NCBI RefSeq assembly: GCF_028372415.1
Contig: NC_092872.1
Span: 282,723,206 to 282,787,205 of the forward strand
Direction of reading: 5' to 3'
Length of the DNA stretch: 64,000 bases
Source: Notamacropus eugenii
Lineage: Eukaryota; Chordata; Mammalia; Diprotodontia; Macropodidae
Below are positions 22,678 through 34,059 of the stretch, one piece after another (the stretch's first letter is position 1; each line of letters opens with the position of its first letter). Made by a program: the position numbers and the translations under genes. A model generated the notes under the pieces. It was given only the letters and a program-made list of their open reading frames with translations. It was not told where the DNA came from and did no database searches.

Positions 22678-23126
22678 TGAGTGGAATAGGTTTAGTCAAG
22701 ACTTCTCAGATTGTAATTCTTCTCCCAGGGGTGAGGTAAGACTGAGAGGCTCAAGGTTACAATATTTTTAGAGTGGAATAATTCCATATAAGGATATAAA
22801 ACTGTGTAGTACATTAGGGTCTCAATGATTGGATAAAGTTTACCTAATTCTTCAATGTCTTTATTTCAAAAGGGATTGGTTAGATTTCGTGTCTAGAATG
22901 TAAGATCATATTCTCAGCTAATGAGAATAATGGTCAGTGGCGGGGAGGGACTTGCGTTAGAGCCTATATAAATCACTGCCTTTTCTTTGCCTTTGGCTTT
23001 CCTACTCCAGATGAACTGCTGTAGGATTGTCCAGATTCTCGAGAATTGAATAAATCTCTTTTCTGTCATCACTTTGAGAGGCCTCTGAGTAATTGATTTA
23101 TGTAGGGACCTGAGCCATCCCACACA
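22678..23126 (+). repeat. 3' LTR
   Basis: 449 bp, near-identical to the 5' LTR. TATA box at about 22965-22972 and poly-A signal AATAAA at 23049-23054. Confidence 0.95.
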
Positions 23127-23130
23127 CTAG

Positions 23131-23270
23131 GATGCTCTGTCCCTCCCACTACCTCATCATTCCCTTTTGCATTTTTACATCTTCATTTTTAAAATTGCAT
23201 AAATACTTTTAGTTGTTACACCCCCTTCACATAATAAGCCTTAATAAAGGCTTGTTAATGGATGGATTTA
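23131..23270 (+). mobile_element. L2 LINE fragment, right of retrovirus
   Basis: Continues the 16030 L2: 'tgctctgtccctcccactacc', then the terminus 'taataagccttaataaaggcttgttaatgg'. Confidence 0.7.
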
Positions 23271-23424
23271 CAGATATAGCTCTTTCTCCTGTCTTTGTCA
23301 CTGAGTCATCCCTGGCAACAAAGATTTTAAAATGAGGATGGAAAAAACCACTTGGGCAAAACTAACCCAACAGACAGTATTGCTTTGTATGTCTTCTGTA
23401 TTGGTTTTCCTGCATCGATGCCAT

Positions 23425-23530
23425 CTCTCCATGTAGAATGGACACACCTTGTTGGCATTTTTGTCTTTGTATCCTCAGGGCCTAGTACAACCCTTTGTGT
23501 ACAGTAGATGTCAATAAATGTTTGCTTTTT
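23425..23530 (+). repeat. L2 3' tail
   Basis: 'tttttgtctttgtatcctcagggcctagtac' then 'agtagatgtcaataaatgtttgc'. Confidence 0.85.
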
Positions 23531-23716
23531 AAAAACCAACTTTGTGTATGCTGTCTTAATGCCCTGGTCTCACTAGATGAGGTTTACTTTAGGAGGTGGG
23601 AGAAGTGGTACTGTGTCATGAACCCAAGGTCATTATCCCTTGCTGGGACACCCCATCAGACATCTAGTGATGAATAACCATCAGATGTGTTTCAAGTATA
23701 GTATCACTCATAATCA

Positions 23717-23912
23717 ACAGGCAGTGTGGGGCAGTGGAAAGCGCACTGACTGCAGGCAGAAGACCTACATTCTAATCTCCTCTCTGATGTTTACTTATCT
23801 ATATGACTTTAGGCAAAACCTTTGACATCCCTGGGCCTCAGTTTCCTCATCTGTAAGATGAAGGCCCTGGACTCTTGAGTGGTTTCTGAGGTTCTTTTAA
23901 GTTCAGAATCTA
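23717..23912 (+). repeat. MIR SINE
   Basis: GGGGCAGTGGAAAGCGCACT, 'ctgggcctcagtttcctcatctgtaagatg', then the 'gttcagaatctatg' terminus. Confidence 0.9.
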
Positions 23913-24399
23913 TGTTCTATCACTACTTTGTGTCCTAATACCCCCTAAGCCCATCCTAGTCTGACCACTGCTGCCATGAATCCTGTAGCTTCCCCCATGC
24001 TGACAGACTGAGGACTCGCTTCTGTTCTGAACAATGGCCATCTTAGCCTCTTTGTCAAGGCTTCATTGCTTGTTCCTTAGAGAGATTTTTTTTTTGACAA
24101 CTGCCTTATGATTTATCTTTGAAAGACTGCAATGTTCCCAACTTCAGGAGAGAACTGTACAAACCATATTTTCTTATTACAGTGATAGAACACCATAAAA
24201 TCATATTCACATTTAAATAGCTTTGGCAGAGTCATTACCTGGAAATTATTTATGAAAAAAAGGAAGCCCATTGATTTTCATGTTTGACAAGGACTTGTTG
24301 CAAAACTGAAACTCACATGGAAATAGAATCAACCCATTTAATTAGTACCAACTGTATAACCATGCATTTATTTTGCATGTACCAGTTTATATGCACAGG
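23913..24399. other. repeat-free AT-rich stretch
   Basis: No gene or repeat recognised. Bases 24080-24390 look unique. Confidence 0.35.
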
Positions 24400-24512
24400 G
24401 TCATAGATTAGATCTAGTAAGCTAGTGAGAGATCACTGAGTCCAACCCTCTTTCTCCCAAAGGAGTAACCTGATGCCAGCAAGGTGAGGTGAACTACCTG
24501 GAGTTACACAGA
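24400..24512 (-). repeat. MIR-type SINE fragment
   Basis: Antisense, diverged: 'agagatcactgagtccaaccctc' then 'gaactacctggagttacacagac'. Confidence 0.5.
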
Positions 24513-24514
24513 CG

Positions 24515-24880
24515 ATTCAATACAATCAGCTCAATGGGCATTTTAAAGACCTTTCTATGGGCCAGACCCCAGAATTAGGATCAGGAGGTAATATGTGATA
24601 ACCTGGCATTTGGTGGTATTTAATCAGTGATTAGTCCAGTCTATTCCATTGCATTACAAAATAAGAAATAGTCCCTGCCCCCAGGGAGCTTCCATTCTGC
24701 TGGGGGAATGTGTCTTGCGTGTGGGTGAGCATCCATTTAGTGAGAATTTGAAGAGGAGGGAGAAAGCACTAGGTAGAAGCATCAGAGAAGCCTTCCTGGC
24801 ATAAGGAGGTATTTGAGCTGAGCCTAGAAAGAATACAGCCACAGTGTGTTTTCTGAGGGGACCATGGAAAGTAAGGAAGA
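24515..24880 (-). mobile_element. L2 LINE 3' end
   Basis: Antisense L2: 'tttctatgggccagaccccagaa', TCCCTGCCCCCAGGGAGCTT, 'gaagccttcctggcataaggaggtatttgagctg'. Confidence 0.7.
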
Positions 24881-24936
24881 ACAATATTACCTATTTCTCT
24901 CCTCCCTGACTGGGCAGCCCAGAGACAGTGCCTAAC

Positions 24937-24938
<2 letters not shown>

Positions 24939-24995
<57 letters not shown>
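24939..24995. repeat. (GT)n microsatellite
   Basis: About 28 uninterrupted GT units, followed by GCATGCGTGCGTG. Confidence 0.98.
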
Positions 24996-24996
<1 letters not shown>

Positions 24997-25009
24997 ATGC
25001 GTGCGTGTT

Positions 25010-25859
25010 GGGGGGATGGCTCTACTCTATTCTCATAGGATGCTGAAGCATTTCTCCAGCCCACTCCTGTTTGCCTTCCAGCAGCTCAGAGCTGCTTCAC
25101 TATTGGCTTGAATTCAGACATCAGTAATGTCTTGCTCTTTCTACAACATGAGTGGGGTGTAGCTGGTCACTGCTTTCACTCTAACATTGTGATGTCTGCC
25201 TATACTGAAACCTTGCACCTCAGTCACTCACAACGTCCCACTTGCATTCTAGATGATTATCACATGACAAACCAAAGTGTTGCAATACTACCAATGATGT
25301 AGTTCTCTGGAGTGCTCAGCCTTTTTTAGGTTACTAGAGCCAGGACATACATTCACTGCCAGCCCCAATGACCTTTAACTGTCTTCAAGTCAAAGCTGAG
25401 CAGTGAGAGTGATTTTCTTTCCCGTATTCACTACCTAGGCATCATAGGACTCCCCTTCCTGTTTCCAAAGAGTGCCTCTGGCTGCTGATCTTTAATGAAC
25501 AATAGATACTGGTCCTTTTCATTACTTGCTCAGGATTCTGACCCATTAAAAGCCACTCTCTATTTATAAATGCAGATAAAATCTGCATCAATCAGTTTGC
25601 TTCTAGGGACTTTATTCCACCTATCGGTTATTTTAGCCCCAGCCTTGGCCATGTTAGCCATGGTTTGTTCAACTGAGTTGAAATGAATTGTCTAAAATTC
25701 AACAAATATTTATAAAATATTTTTATTAAAAGATAATACAAAGTTCATTGTCACAAATTCCTTTGATCTTGAAGATAGTATTTTTCCCAGCAGAGCTTCA
25801 CTTTAAGTGAATCTCTATTTCCCCATAAACTAGTTACACATTAGCAGTAATGTCATAAG
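25010..25859. other. unassigned, partly conserved-looking
   Basis: No gene. Bases 25480-25680 are repeat-free and carry motifs such as TTTATAAATGCAGATAAAAT, a weak non-coding-element candidate. Confidence 0.3.
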
Positions 25860-26015
25860 GAGTACTGGTCTGGAAGCCAGAAGACCTGGTTTCAAATACT
25901 GCATTTCCTTTTACTGTATGCTATATGACTTTATGCAGGTCATCTAACCTATCTGGGCCTCAGTGACCTCATTCATAAAATGAGATTACTTAGACTTGCA
26001 CTACATCCCTTGAGG
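25860..26015 (+). repeat. MIR SINE
   Basis: 'ggtctggaagccagaagacctgg', 'ctatctgggcctcagtgacctcattcataaaatgag'. Confidence 0.8.
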
Positions 26016-26437
26016 GGTGGGATGAGACTTCTTTATAAACTCTCAAGCCCTGTGGATGACAGTCCTTAGCTGTTCCTGCCCAGGCTCAAACACTCCAGTA
26101 GAACGTTAATCTCAGTGTGGATCTTTCCATCAAAGACACAGATCTCAATCCACTCAGGCTGGTCCCTCCAGTGTGACTCCTGCCCATGCCTTCCACACCC
26201 ACCTCAAGGGGGTCACTCAGTATGTTGAGCAGACAGGTGGGTGGGGCTTCGTGGATTGCCCTTGATTTCCCTTGGCTCCTGCCAGAGGCATAGACTAGTG
26301 AGGCATTACTTGGCTTCCAAATCCCCAAGTGTCCAGTTTTACCTCTTGTGATCTGACATTTCTTTGATGGTTCCTTCCACCCAGTGGCTAATATCTCTTC
26401 CTTTCTTCCAAATCATCTTGTATGTATTTTGTATGTT
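26016..26437. other. unassigned intergenic DNA
   Basis: No gene recognised. Frames here look like chance. Confidence 0.3.
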
Positions 26438-26673
26438 TGAGGCAGTTAACTGGTGCAGGGGATAGAGTCTGGACTTGGAGTCAGGAATATGAGAGTTCAA
26501 ATCCAGCCTCAGACACTTATTAGCTGTATGATGCTGGGCTAGCCACTGAATTGCTATTTGCCTCAGTTTCCTTACCTGTAAAATGAAAATAATAATAGCA
26601 CCTACCTCCCAGGTTGTTGTAAGGATAAAAGGAGATAATATTTGTCAAGTGTATTGCAAATCTTAAAGTGCTA
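26438..26673 (+). repeat. full-length CORE-SINE/MIR
   Basis: Head 'ggcagttaactggtgcaggggatagag', core 'tcaaatccagcctcagacacttattagctg', 'gcctcagtttccttacctgtaaaatg', and terminus 'caaatcttaaagtgctata'. Followed by a TATC-rich microsatellite to 26705. Confidence 0.92.
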
Positions 26674-26799
26674 TATATCTATAGATCTATCTATATCTAT
26701 ATGTAGCAGCTAAGTGTGTAACATCTATAATACTAATACATACTTAGATATTCTACATACATTTACATGTATATTCCTTCAAAATACATCTATGTTTAT

Positions 26800-27880
26800 T
26801 GAGTCCATTTTCTCTGCTCTCTTGTAAACTGTCTGTAGTCTGACTTCTGACCTCATGATTCAGTTGCTCTCCTGAGACACCACTGATCTCTTAGTTGACA
26901 AATCTAATGGCCTTTTCTCAGTCCTCATCTACCTGACCTCTCTGAAGCCTTTGACAGTATTGACCACCTTCTCCTCTGGGATATTCTCTGCTCTCTGCAT
27001 TTTGGTGACCCTGTTCTCTCCTGAATCCTTCCTCTCTATATGACTACTTCTCAGTCTCCTATACTGGATCTTCATCCAGATCACAGCCATAGTCTGTGGG
27101 TGTCCCCCAAGGCTCTGCCCGGGGTCTTCTCTTTTACTTCTAAACTGTCTCACTTGGTGATATCATCAGCTCTACTGAGTTCAATGGTCATTCTATGTAA
27201 AAAATTTCCAGATCTCTCTCTCCAGTCTCTCCTTAGCTCATCTCATAAGTCACCCACAGTCTATTGAACTTTTTGAGCTAGATGCCCCGTTGGCACCTCC
27301 AACTCAACATATCCAAACCAGACCTTATTATATTTTCCCCTAAATCCTCCTTTTCACTTACATTCCCTGTTAACGTCAAGGGCGTCTCCACCCTCCTAGT
27401 CATTCAGTTTCTCAACCCAGTTGGTTGAGTCACCAGCTGCTCAATGTAAATCACCCACTTATCTAATCATTTGCCAAGTCTTGCTCTATCTCTTCAATAT
27501 TTCCTTTCCACCCACAGGGCCACCTCTGGCTCAGGGCCTCATCACTTCTCATCTCTGCTTTTGCAACTCTTCTGATCAGTCTCCTTGCCTCTAGTCCCTC
27601 CATGCTTTGATCCATCCTCAGCAATGAATTTTTAAAGTGCAGATCTAACCATGTCATCTTTATCCCCCTCACTCAGTAAACTCCATTGTCTCCCTATCAC
27701 CTTTGGGATCAAACACAAACTCCTATGTCTGGCATTGAAAGCTCTTCACAACCTGGACACTTTATACCTATTCAGATTTCTTACATGGAAGACACTCCAA
27801 GTACTCTATGTGTAACTTGGCCCTACTGGTCTGTGATAGAGTCCAATGCATGTCTGAACATGTATCCTGGCTATAACCTA
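26800..27880 (+). mobile_element. L2 LINE ORF2/3' region
   Basis: About 1.1 kb of L2 in order: TGAAGCCTTTGACAGTATTG, 'ggtgtcccccaaggctctgcccgg', 'caactcaacatatccaaaccagacc', 'ttgcaactcttctgatcagtctcc', 'catgtcatctttatccccctc'. Frames are broken, so none of the ORFs here is a gene. Confidence 0.9.
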
Positions 27881-27884
27881 TCTG

Positions 27885-27968
27885 ACATATAGGCATCCAG
27901 CCTCTGCTTACAAACCCCAGTGAGGACAGAGCCCATTGTTTCCCAAGGCAGCTCTTCATTTCACTTCT
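27885..27968 (-). mobile_element. CR1/L3 LINE fragment
   Basis: Antisense: 'gcatccagcctctgcttacaaacccc' then 'cccattgtttcccaaggcagctc'. Ends where the L1-derived element inserted. Confidence 0.75.
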
Positions 27969-27985
27969 GGATGACTCTCATTCTT

Positions 27986-30900
27986 CTTTAAAAAAAATAT
28001 TATTTATTTACTTTTAGCATTCATTTAAAATATTTTGAGTTTTAAATTTTTTTTCTTCTTCCATCTTCTCCACCACTCATTGAGAAGGCAATCAATATGA
28101 TAGGAATTAAACATGTGAAAGCATACAAAATGATTTCCATATTAGTCATGTTGCAAAAAAAAAAGTAAAAAAAAAAAAGAGAGAAAAATTATACTAAATT
28201 TCTACTCAAAGTTGATCATTTGTCTCTGTGGAGGCAGATAGTGTTTTTTATCATCGGTCCTTCAAAATTGTCTTGGATCATTGTATTGATCAGATTAGCT
28301 GCTTCTTTCAAAGCTAATCATCAGTACAATATTGATGTTACTCTGTACAACGTTCTCCTAGTTATGTTCACTTAATTTGGCATCAGTTTATATGTCTTCT
28401 CAGTCTTTTCTGAAACCATATCCTCTGTCATTTCTTATACCATCATAGTATTCCATCACAATCATATACTACAACTTGTTCAGCTATTCCCCCATCTATG
28501 GGCATCCCCCTTAATTTTCAATTCTTTGATACCATAAAAAGAGCTGCTATAAATTTTTTTTCAAACCAGTCCTTTTCCTTTTCCTGTATCCTTTGGGATA
28601 CAAACTTAGTAGTGCCATTGCTGGGTCAAAGGTGTGCATAGTTTTCTAGCCCTTTGAGCATAGTTCCAAATTGTTCTCCAGAATGGTTGGACTAATTCAC
28701 ATCTCCACCAACAGTGTATTAGTATCTTCATTTTTCTACATCCCCTTCATCATTTGTCATTTTCACTTTCTGTCATGTTAGTCAATCTGATAGGCTGAGG
28801 TGTTACCTCAGAGTTGCTTTAATTTGCACTTCCCTAGTCAATGGTGATTTAGAACATTTTTATATAACTACAGATAGTTTTGATTTCTTCTGAAAAGTGC
28901 CCGTTCATATCCTTTGGCCATTTACCAATTGGAGAATGGCTTTTAGTTTTATAAATTTGACTCAGTTCCTTTTAGATTTGAGAAATTCTATCTTTATCAG
29001 AGAAATTTGCTGTAAAATTTTCAATTTCCTGCTTTCCTTCTAGTTTTTGCTGTATTGTTTTTGTTTGTGCCTTTAATAATTTGTATGCTCTGCCATTTGA
29101 CTCCAGGCCCACCACTCTAGACCACTGAGTCACCTGCCTCTTCTGACCAACGCCTCCATCCTCCCTTTTACTACCCCAACTCCTTTCTCTTATCTTCTTC
29201 CTCTTCTACTTCCCTTTTAGGTAAGATAGATTTCTATACTCCACTGAATATGCACATACACACCCATGTATGTATATGTGTATGTATTCTTTCCTCTTTG
29301 AACCAATTCCAACGAGAATGGGGTTCAAGCATAGCCTGACATTTTCCCATACACTGTAAAAGCCCTTCTTTGCACATCTATTTTACGTGAAAAAATTTTC
29401 ACCACTCTATCCCTCCCTTCCTCCTCCCAGTGCATATCTCTTTCTCATCCCTTAATTTTCTTTTGAGATCATTCCAATCTAATTAACTTATACCTATTCT
29501 GTCTCTATAGACTCCTTCCAACTGCCTTAATAATCGTAAAGTTCTTAGGAGTTACATGTATTCTCTTTCCATATAGGAATGTAAACAGTTTAACCTTCTT
29601 GAGTCCCTTAGAGTTTTCCTTTCATGTTTACCTTAAATGCTTCTTTTCAGTCTAATTTGAATGTCAGATTTTCTGTGCAGTTCTGGTCTTTCCTTCAGGA
29701 AGGCTTGAAAGGCCTCTATTTAATTAAATATCCATTTCCTCCCTGAAGGAATACACTCAATTTTGCTGGACAGGTTATTCTTGGTTGCAGTCCTCACTCT
29801 TTTGTCTTCTGGAATATCATATTCCAAGCCCTTTGTTCCTTTAATCTAGGAGCTACTAAATCTTGTGTAATCCTGATTGTGGTTCCATGCTATTTGAATT
29901 GTTTCTTTCTGATTGCTTGGAATGATTTTTCCTTGATCTGGGAGCTCTGGAATTTGGCCATAATTCCTAGGAGTTTTCGTTTTGGGATGTCTTTCAGGAG
30001 GTGATTGGTAGATTTTTTTAAACTTTTATTTTACCCTCTGAATCTAAAATACTAAGGATATTTTCCTTGATAATTTCTTAAAATATGATAACTGGGTTTT
30101 TTGTTATAGATTTCAAGTAGTTCAATTATTATTAAATTATCTTTTTAAAAAAATCTATTTTTGATGTTGATTTTTAAAAATGAAATATTTCACATTTTCT
30201 TTTTTTATTCTTTGGAATAATTTGTTTGGTATAATCTTTGTTTTATTGTTTGTTGATGTCATGTGGAGTCATTAGCTTCCAGTTGCCCAATTTTAACTTT
30301 TAAAGAATTATTTTTTCAGTGAGTTTTTGTGGATCTTTTTCCATTTTGTAAATTCTGTATTTTAAGTTATTTCCTTCAGTATTTTTTGCACCTCTTTTAC
30401 TGAGGTATTAATTCTTCTTTCATACTTTTCTTGCATCATTCTTACTTCTTTCTCCAATTTTTCTTCTACCTCTCTTATCTCTTTCTTTACTTCTTCCAAG
30501 AATTCTCATTAGGTTGAGGGTCCAATCTGCCTTTTTTCTTTGAGGTTTTACTTGTAGATGTTGTCATGTTGTTGCCTTCTCCTGAGTTTGTGTTTTCATT
30601 TTCCCTGTGACTATAATAGCTTTTTATAATTGGGTTACTTTGTTGTTGTTTACTCATTTTCTAGCTGCTTTCTTGACTTTGAATTTTATGTTAAAGTTGG
30701 ACTATTTCCCAAGATTTAGGCTTTTTCATACTATTGTTTTCAGAGATATTTGGGGGCGTCTGCAAGTTTTTGGTGCTTCCAAGGTGGTCTGATTTAGGGA
30801 GAGGTGTGGCAGCTAATCCCCTGGTCTGTGCTCTGGTCTTTACCTAGGAAGAACTCCTGTTTCTAGGCAGTACCAAGCACTAGTCCTCCTCTCTGCCTTG

Positions 30901-31175
30901 GAACATTTCTGGGCTGAGAGTTCCCAAAGCTACAGCTGCCAGTGTCACCACCTCAAAGACCTGGTGTTGCTGCCTCATGACTCTGAGCTAGCCTCCACAT
31001 TGATGTTGCTAACCTATTTCATTGACTTTCTAAGTTGTCTTGGCCTGACTTTTTGTTGGCTATGCCACTCCAGAATTCCATTTGACTCTTTATTTTAAAG
31101 TTGTTTGGAGGGAATGTTGGGAGACTTTGGCTGGGTTACTCCCTATATTCTGCCACCTTGCTTCTATCAATTCTT
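27986..31175 (-). mobile_element. half-L1-like chimera (5' UTR + ORF1 joined to L1 3' end)
   Basis: Read on the minus strand: an L1 5' UTR starts near 31175 (AGCAAGGTGGCAGAATATAG). ORF1 starts with ATG at 30656 (MSKQQQSN...), with coiled-coil codons and then a decayed C-terminal domain ('gtctgcaaccaagaataac..ccagcaaaattgag') near 29930-29700. A spacer runs to about 29141. Bases 29092-29140 are a SINE head. 27986-29090 is the end of ORF2 plus the L1 3' UTR. The reverse transcriptase and endonuclease parts of ORF2 are absent. A degenerate duplication (ATGAYTCTCA...TCTT) flanks it at about 27969 and 31177. This matches the half-L1 (HAL1) design known in mammals. ORF1 is frameshifted. Confidence 0.8.
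29092..29140 (-). repeat. SINE head at the L1 junction
   Basis: The minus strand reads like the marsupial SINE head: GGCAGGTGACTCAGTGGTCT then 'agagtggtgggcctggagtcaaat'. It sits exactly between the ORF1-side and 3'-side L1 parts. Confidence 0.7.
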
Positions 31176-31194
31176 ATGATTCTCAACTATCTTC

Positions 31195-31345
31195 CTTGGT
31201 CAGTTCACAAGCATTTATTATGTACCTACTATGTGCCAGACACTATGCTAAGCGCTGGGGATACAAAGAAAGGCAGAAATAATTCCTGCCTTCAAGGAGC
31301 TCAGAGTCTCATAGGGGAGACACAATGTAAATAGCTAAATACATA
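31195..31345 (-). repeat. L2 3' end
   Basis: Antisense: AAGCATTTATTATGTACCTA, 'gccagacactatgctaagcgctggggatac', 'cctgccttcaaggagctcagag'. Confidence 0.9.
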
Positions 31346-31492
31346 AAAGATCTATGCAGACTTGATGGGTCAAGATCACACCTAGCTTTACATTCTTGTT
31401 TTCATCTCTTACAGGATACCCTTTCAACTACTTTAACACAGTTTTCATGTCCCTTCCCTCACGCATCTTCTCTTTTCTGAACTAAAGGTACT

Positions 31493-31755
31493 AGGTATAG
31501 TGCCTATAGTTGTTGGACCTGGAATTAGGAACACCAGAGTTCAAAGTTTCATAGAAACTTACTTGCTATATGACCTTATTAACTGTGTGACCCCCAAGGC
31601 AAATCACTTAACTTCTGTCTACCTCAGTTTTCTCAATTATATAATCAGAATAATATTACCTACTTTGCTGGGTTGTGGTCAGGACCAGATGAGATGATAT
31701 TTGTAAAGCACTTAGCACAATGCCGCATATAGTAAGTTTCAAGTAAATGCTTCTT
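31493..31755 (+). repeat. MIR/CORE-SINE
   Basis: 'ggacctggaattaggaacacc', 'aaggcaaatcacttaacttc', 'tacctcagttttctcaattatataatc', 'aaagcacttagcacaatgcc'. Confidence 0.85.
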
Positions 31756-31759
31756 CTCC

Positions 31760-33194
31760 TACCCCCTTTCTAGATTAAATATCTCCAGTTCTTCATCTGA
31801 TTTGCATATGGTATAATCTCTAGTCCTCTCACAATCTTGCTCAATTTTCCTTTGGATTTATACAGAAAAAATCGGAGACATTTGAAATATTAACGTGTTC
31901 AAATGAATACTTTGCAACAGAAAACTTTAGTAATAGTTACTTAGTGTCTCCAGAAAGTTCATTCTGTATAGAATATGTACGGTTCAGGAACAGGAAGGGT
32001 AGGGAATCTCCCAGATCTTTCTGTTACTATCACCCCTTTCAGAAGATTAACTAACCATCCCCTTGTGAGTCAGAGAGAATCTGCCTCCCAGGAAATGATA
32101 TATGAGGGCAGAAGGAGAAAGAAGAAAGACTCAGGTCAATAGTGGGTCCCTCCTCTCTTTGAGTGGCTTACAAGGAGGGTAGAGACAGCCAACCAGGCCA
32201 ATGACTGAGGAGAGGGGCTTCTTGTGGGCATTGGGCAGGAGGGATAAAGTGGAGAACTCTAGGTTCAAACTCTCCTTTCCTCCAAAGTGATTATTTTCTT
32301 GGTAACATGTTGAGTAACCACCCAGGTGCCATCTCAAAGGATCACTTTGGCTGTGTCCCACTTAGGCACTCCATGAGCTAGAAGCCACAGGGGTTCTAGA
32401 AGTTGGCAACCCCTAAACTAATGATAAAGGATCAGTAGACAGAGAAGAGGACCACTGGGAGAAGATGGCATTAGAAAGTCTGGGTAGGGCACTGCAAATT
32501 CTCTTTAATGGTCTAATGACTTTGGAAAATTATTTGCAGGGCTGTAAATGACTATCAGAGTAGTAATTTACTAAATGGTACCCTAGTGACACTTTCAGGA
32601 TATGGCTAATTGAATAGAAACCATATGCCAGGGGCCCCACTGGGCATAGAGTTACTCATGGTCTGTCCCAGGGAAGGAATTACATTGAGGGTGGAGGTAA
32701 CAGTGTGATTACCAGAGCCCTAGGTTCTTATAAAAAGATGAAATGAAGGTTGAGGATGGCACTTCCCTTGGCTCTTAAAAGAATTTGAATCAATGAGGTG
32801 CACCTTCCAGTGTGTCATGCCTCTGAACAGTGCTCTGAGGATTTCTCTAGGGGTTTGGGATGTCTCTCCAAACATTTGTGAAAGTCAGAGAAAGAGCTAC
32901 TTCAGAAGAGCTATATGTTTTGCTCTTCCCTAATCTACTTGCCATATAATAGTGGGCATTCATTCACTGGCATAGTTTTCTCCTAGACTGGAGGTTCCAT
33001 GAAGGCAGGCTGTAAGGCACTACTCAGTATAATCGATACTTTTGTATTCGATATATTTTTTGGAGGGAGAAGGAGATCGACACCTATTATTTCATTGCCA
33101 AGAGGAACTCTTAATATAGAAATTCCCTCATGTTGACTAAGGTTGGTAGCTGGTCTGTAACTTATAATCTTAGGGAGGTACCTGGGATACTGAA
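31760..33194. other. unassigned intergenic DNA
   Basis: No gene recognised over 1.4 kb. Possible L2 terminus at 32985-33050 ('ggaggttccatgaaggcaggc'). Bases 32500-32600 are AT-rich and unique. Confidence 0.3.
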
Positions 33195-33305
33195 AGGTTA
33201 AATAATTTTCCCATAGTCACACAGTAGATATATGTCAATGACTAGACTTGAACCTGGGTCTTTCTGACTCCAAGGCTTTTCTACACTGCTCCTTATATCA
33301 CCATA
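33195..33305 (-). repeat. MIR SINE fragment
   Basis: Antisense: 'ttaaataattttcccatagtcacacag' then 'gacttgaacctgggtctttctgactcc'. Confidence 0.75.
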
Positions 33306-33930
33306 CTGTATTGTAGATGTCTTAATACAGCATTTTAAAAGCATTTGTATGAGGAGTGGGAATGATACTTTTATGGGAAGTGATTGGCAGGAGGGGGGTG
33401 TCTTCTTTTCCTAAGTCAGTACACACTCACCACAATAAGTTGTGCATTCCTGAAGACATAACTTACCAGAGAATCTTTGTGCTTCTCTCCAATCTGGTGG
33501 GAATATTTTTCATTTCAAATTCTGCCCTTTAGCTTCAGCTACTGATTCTGGGCTGTCGCCATGACGAAGCACCTGCACCTTCTTGCTCATTGCACTAGGA
33601 CTCTTGTAGTGTTGCTTCTTCCTACTTATTGCAAGAATAAATGTCTCTTCAATAATGCATGGTATCCATAGACAGTCCACATATGTATTGTATGTCTTCA
33701 ATAACACATTTTAGGCTAAGTAAATATTTTATAGATTATATATTATTGATGTGTTTAGGGAAGTATAAATATTTTCGAGATGGTGGAGGAGCTGAAAAGT
33801 TTGGAATTTCCTTTTTTTCATTGCAGTGTGGTTATGACCTAAGTTTGACCAATCCTATAGAAACAGGTCTTCTGGCCAAACTGATTGTGTGGTATTAAGG
33901 GAGACTTGGAATTCACAATTACGATTCTAT
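33306..33930. other. unassigned intergenic DNA
   Basis: No gene or clear repeat recognised. Confidence 0.3.
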
Positions 33931-33934
33931 TCTC

Positions 33935-34055
33935 TGTGTTTGTGTCAATGTCCATGTCACTGCCTATGTCTGTGTCTATGCCTGTATCTATGTTCATGTC
34001 CATATCCCTGCACCATTTATGTCAATGTCCATGTTGATGTTTATGTCCATGTCTC
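33935..34055. repeat. degenerate TGTCYATG minisatellite
   Basis: Alternating 6- and 12-bp units such as TGTCTATGCCTG, TGTTCATGTCCA and TGTCAATGTCCA run for about 120 bp. They give a C/L/V-rich pseudo-peptide. Confidence 0.85.
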
Positions 34056-34059
34056 TTTC

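Larger units (their letters stand above)
16224..23126 (+). mobile_element. class I endogenous retrovirus fossil (gamma-type), two LTRs
   Basis: A 6.9-kb proviral fossil. Its LTRs (16224-16671, 22678-23126) start TG and end CA, and are flanked by a 4-bp duplication CTAG (16220-16223, 23127-23130), the size known for gammaretroviruses. Parts in order: 5' LTR, tRNA-Pro primer site, leader, a short gag-like start near 17201, about 4 kb of AT-rich sequence with no recognisable pol, envelope remains 21633-22630, purine tract, 3' LTR. The LTRs differ at about 11 positions plus one indel in 448 bp (about 2.5%), so the insertion is young, likely a few million years. The element is clearly broken: gag-pol is not readable and the envelope has a few breaks. 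Confidence 0.93.

Noticed and set aside
26929-27672. Several 69-75 codon frames at 26.9-27.7 kb
   Set aside because: All lie within an L2 LINE.
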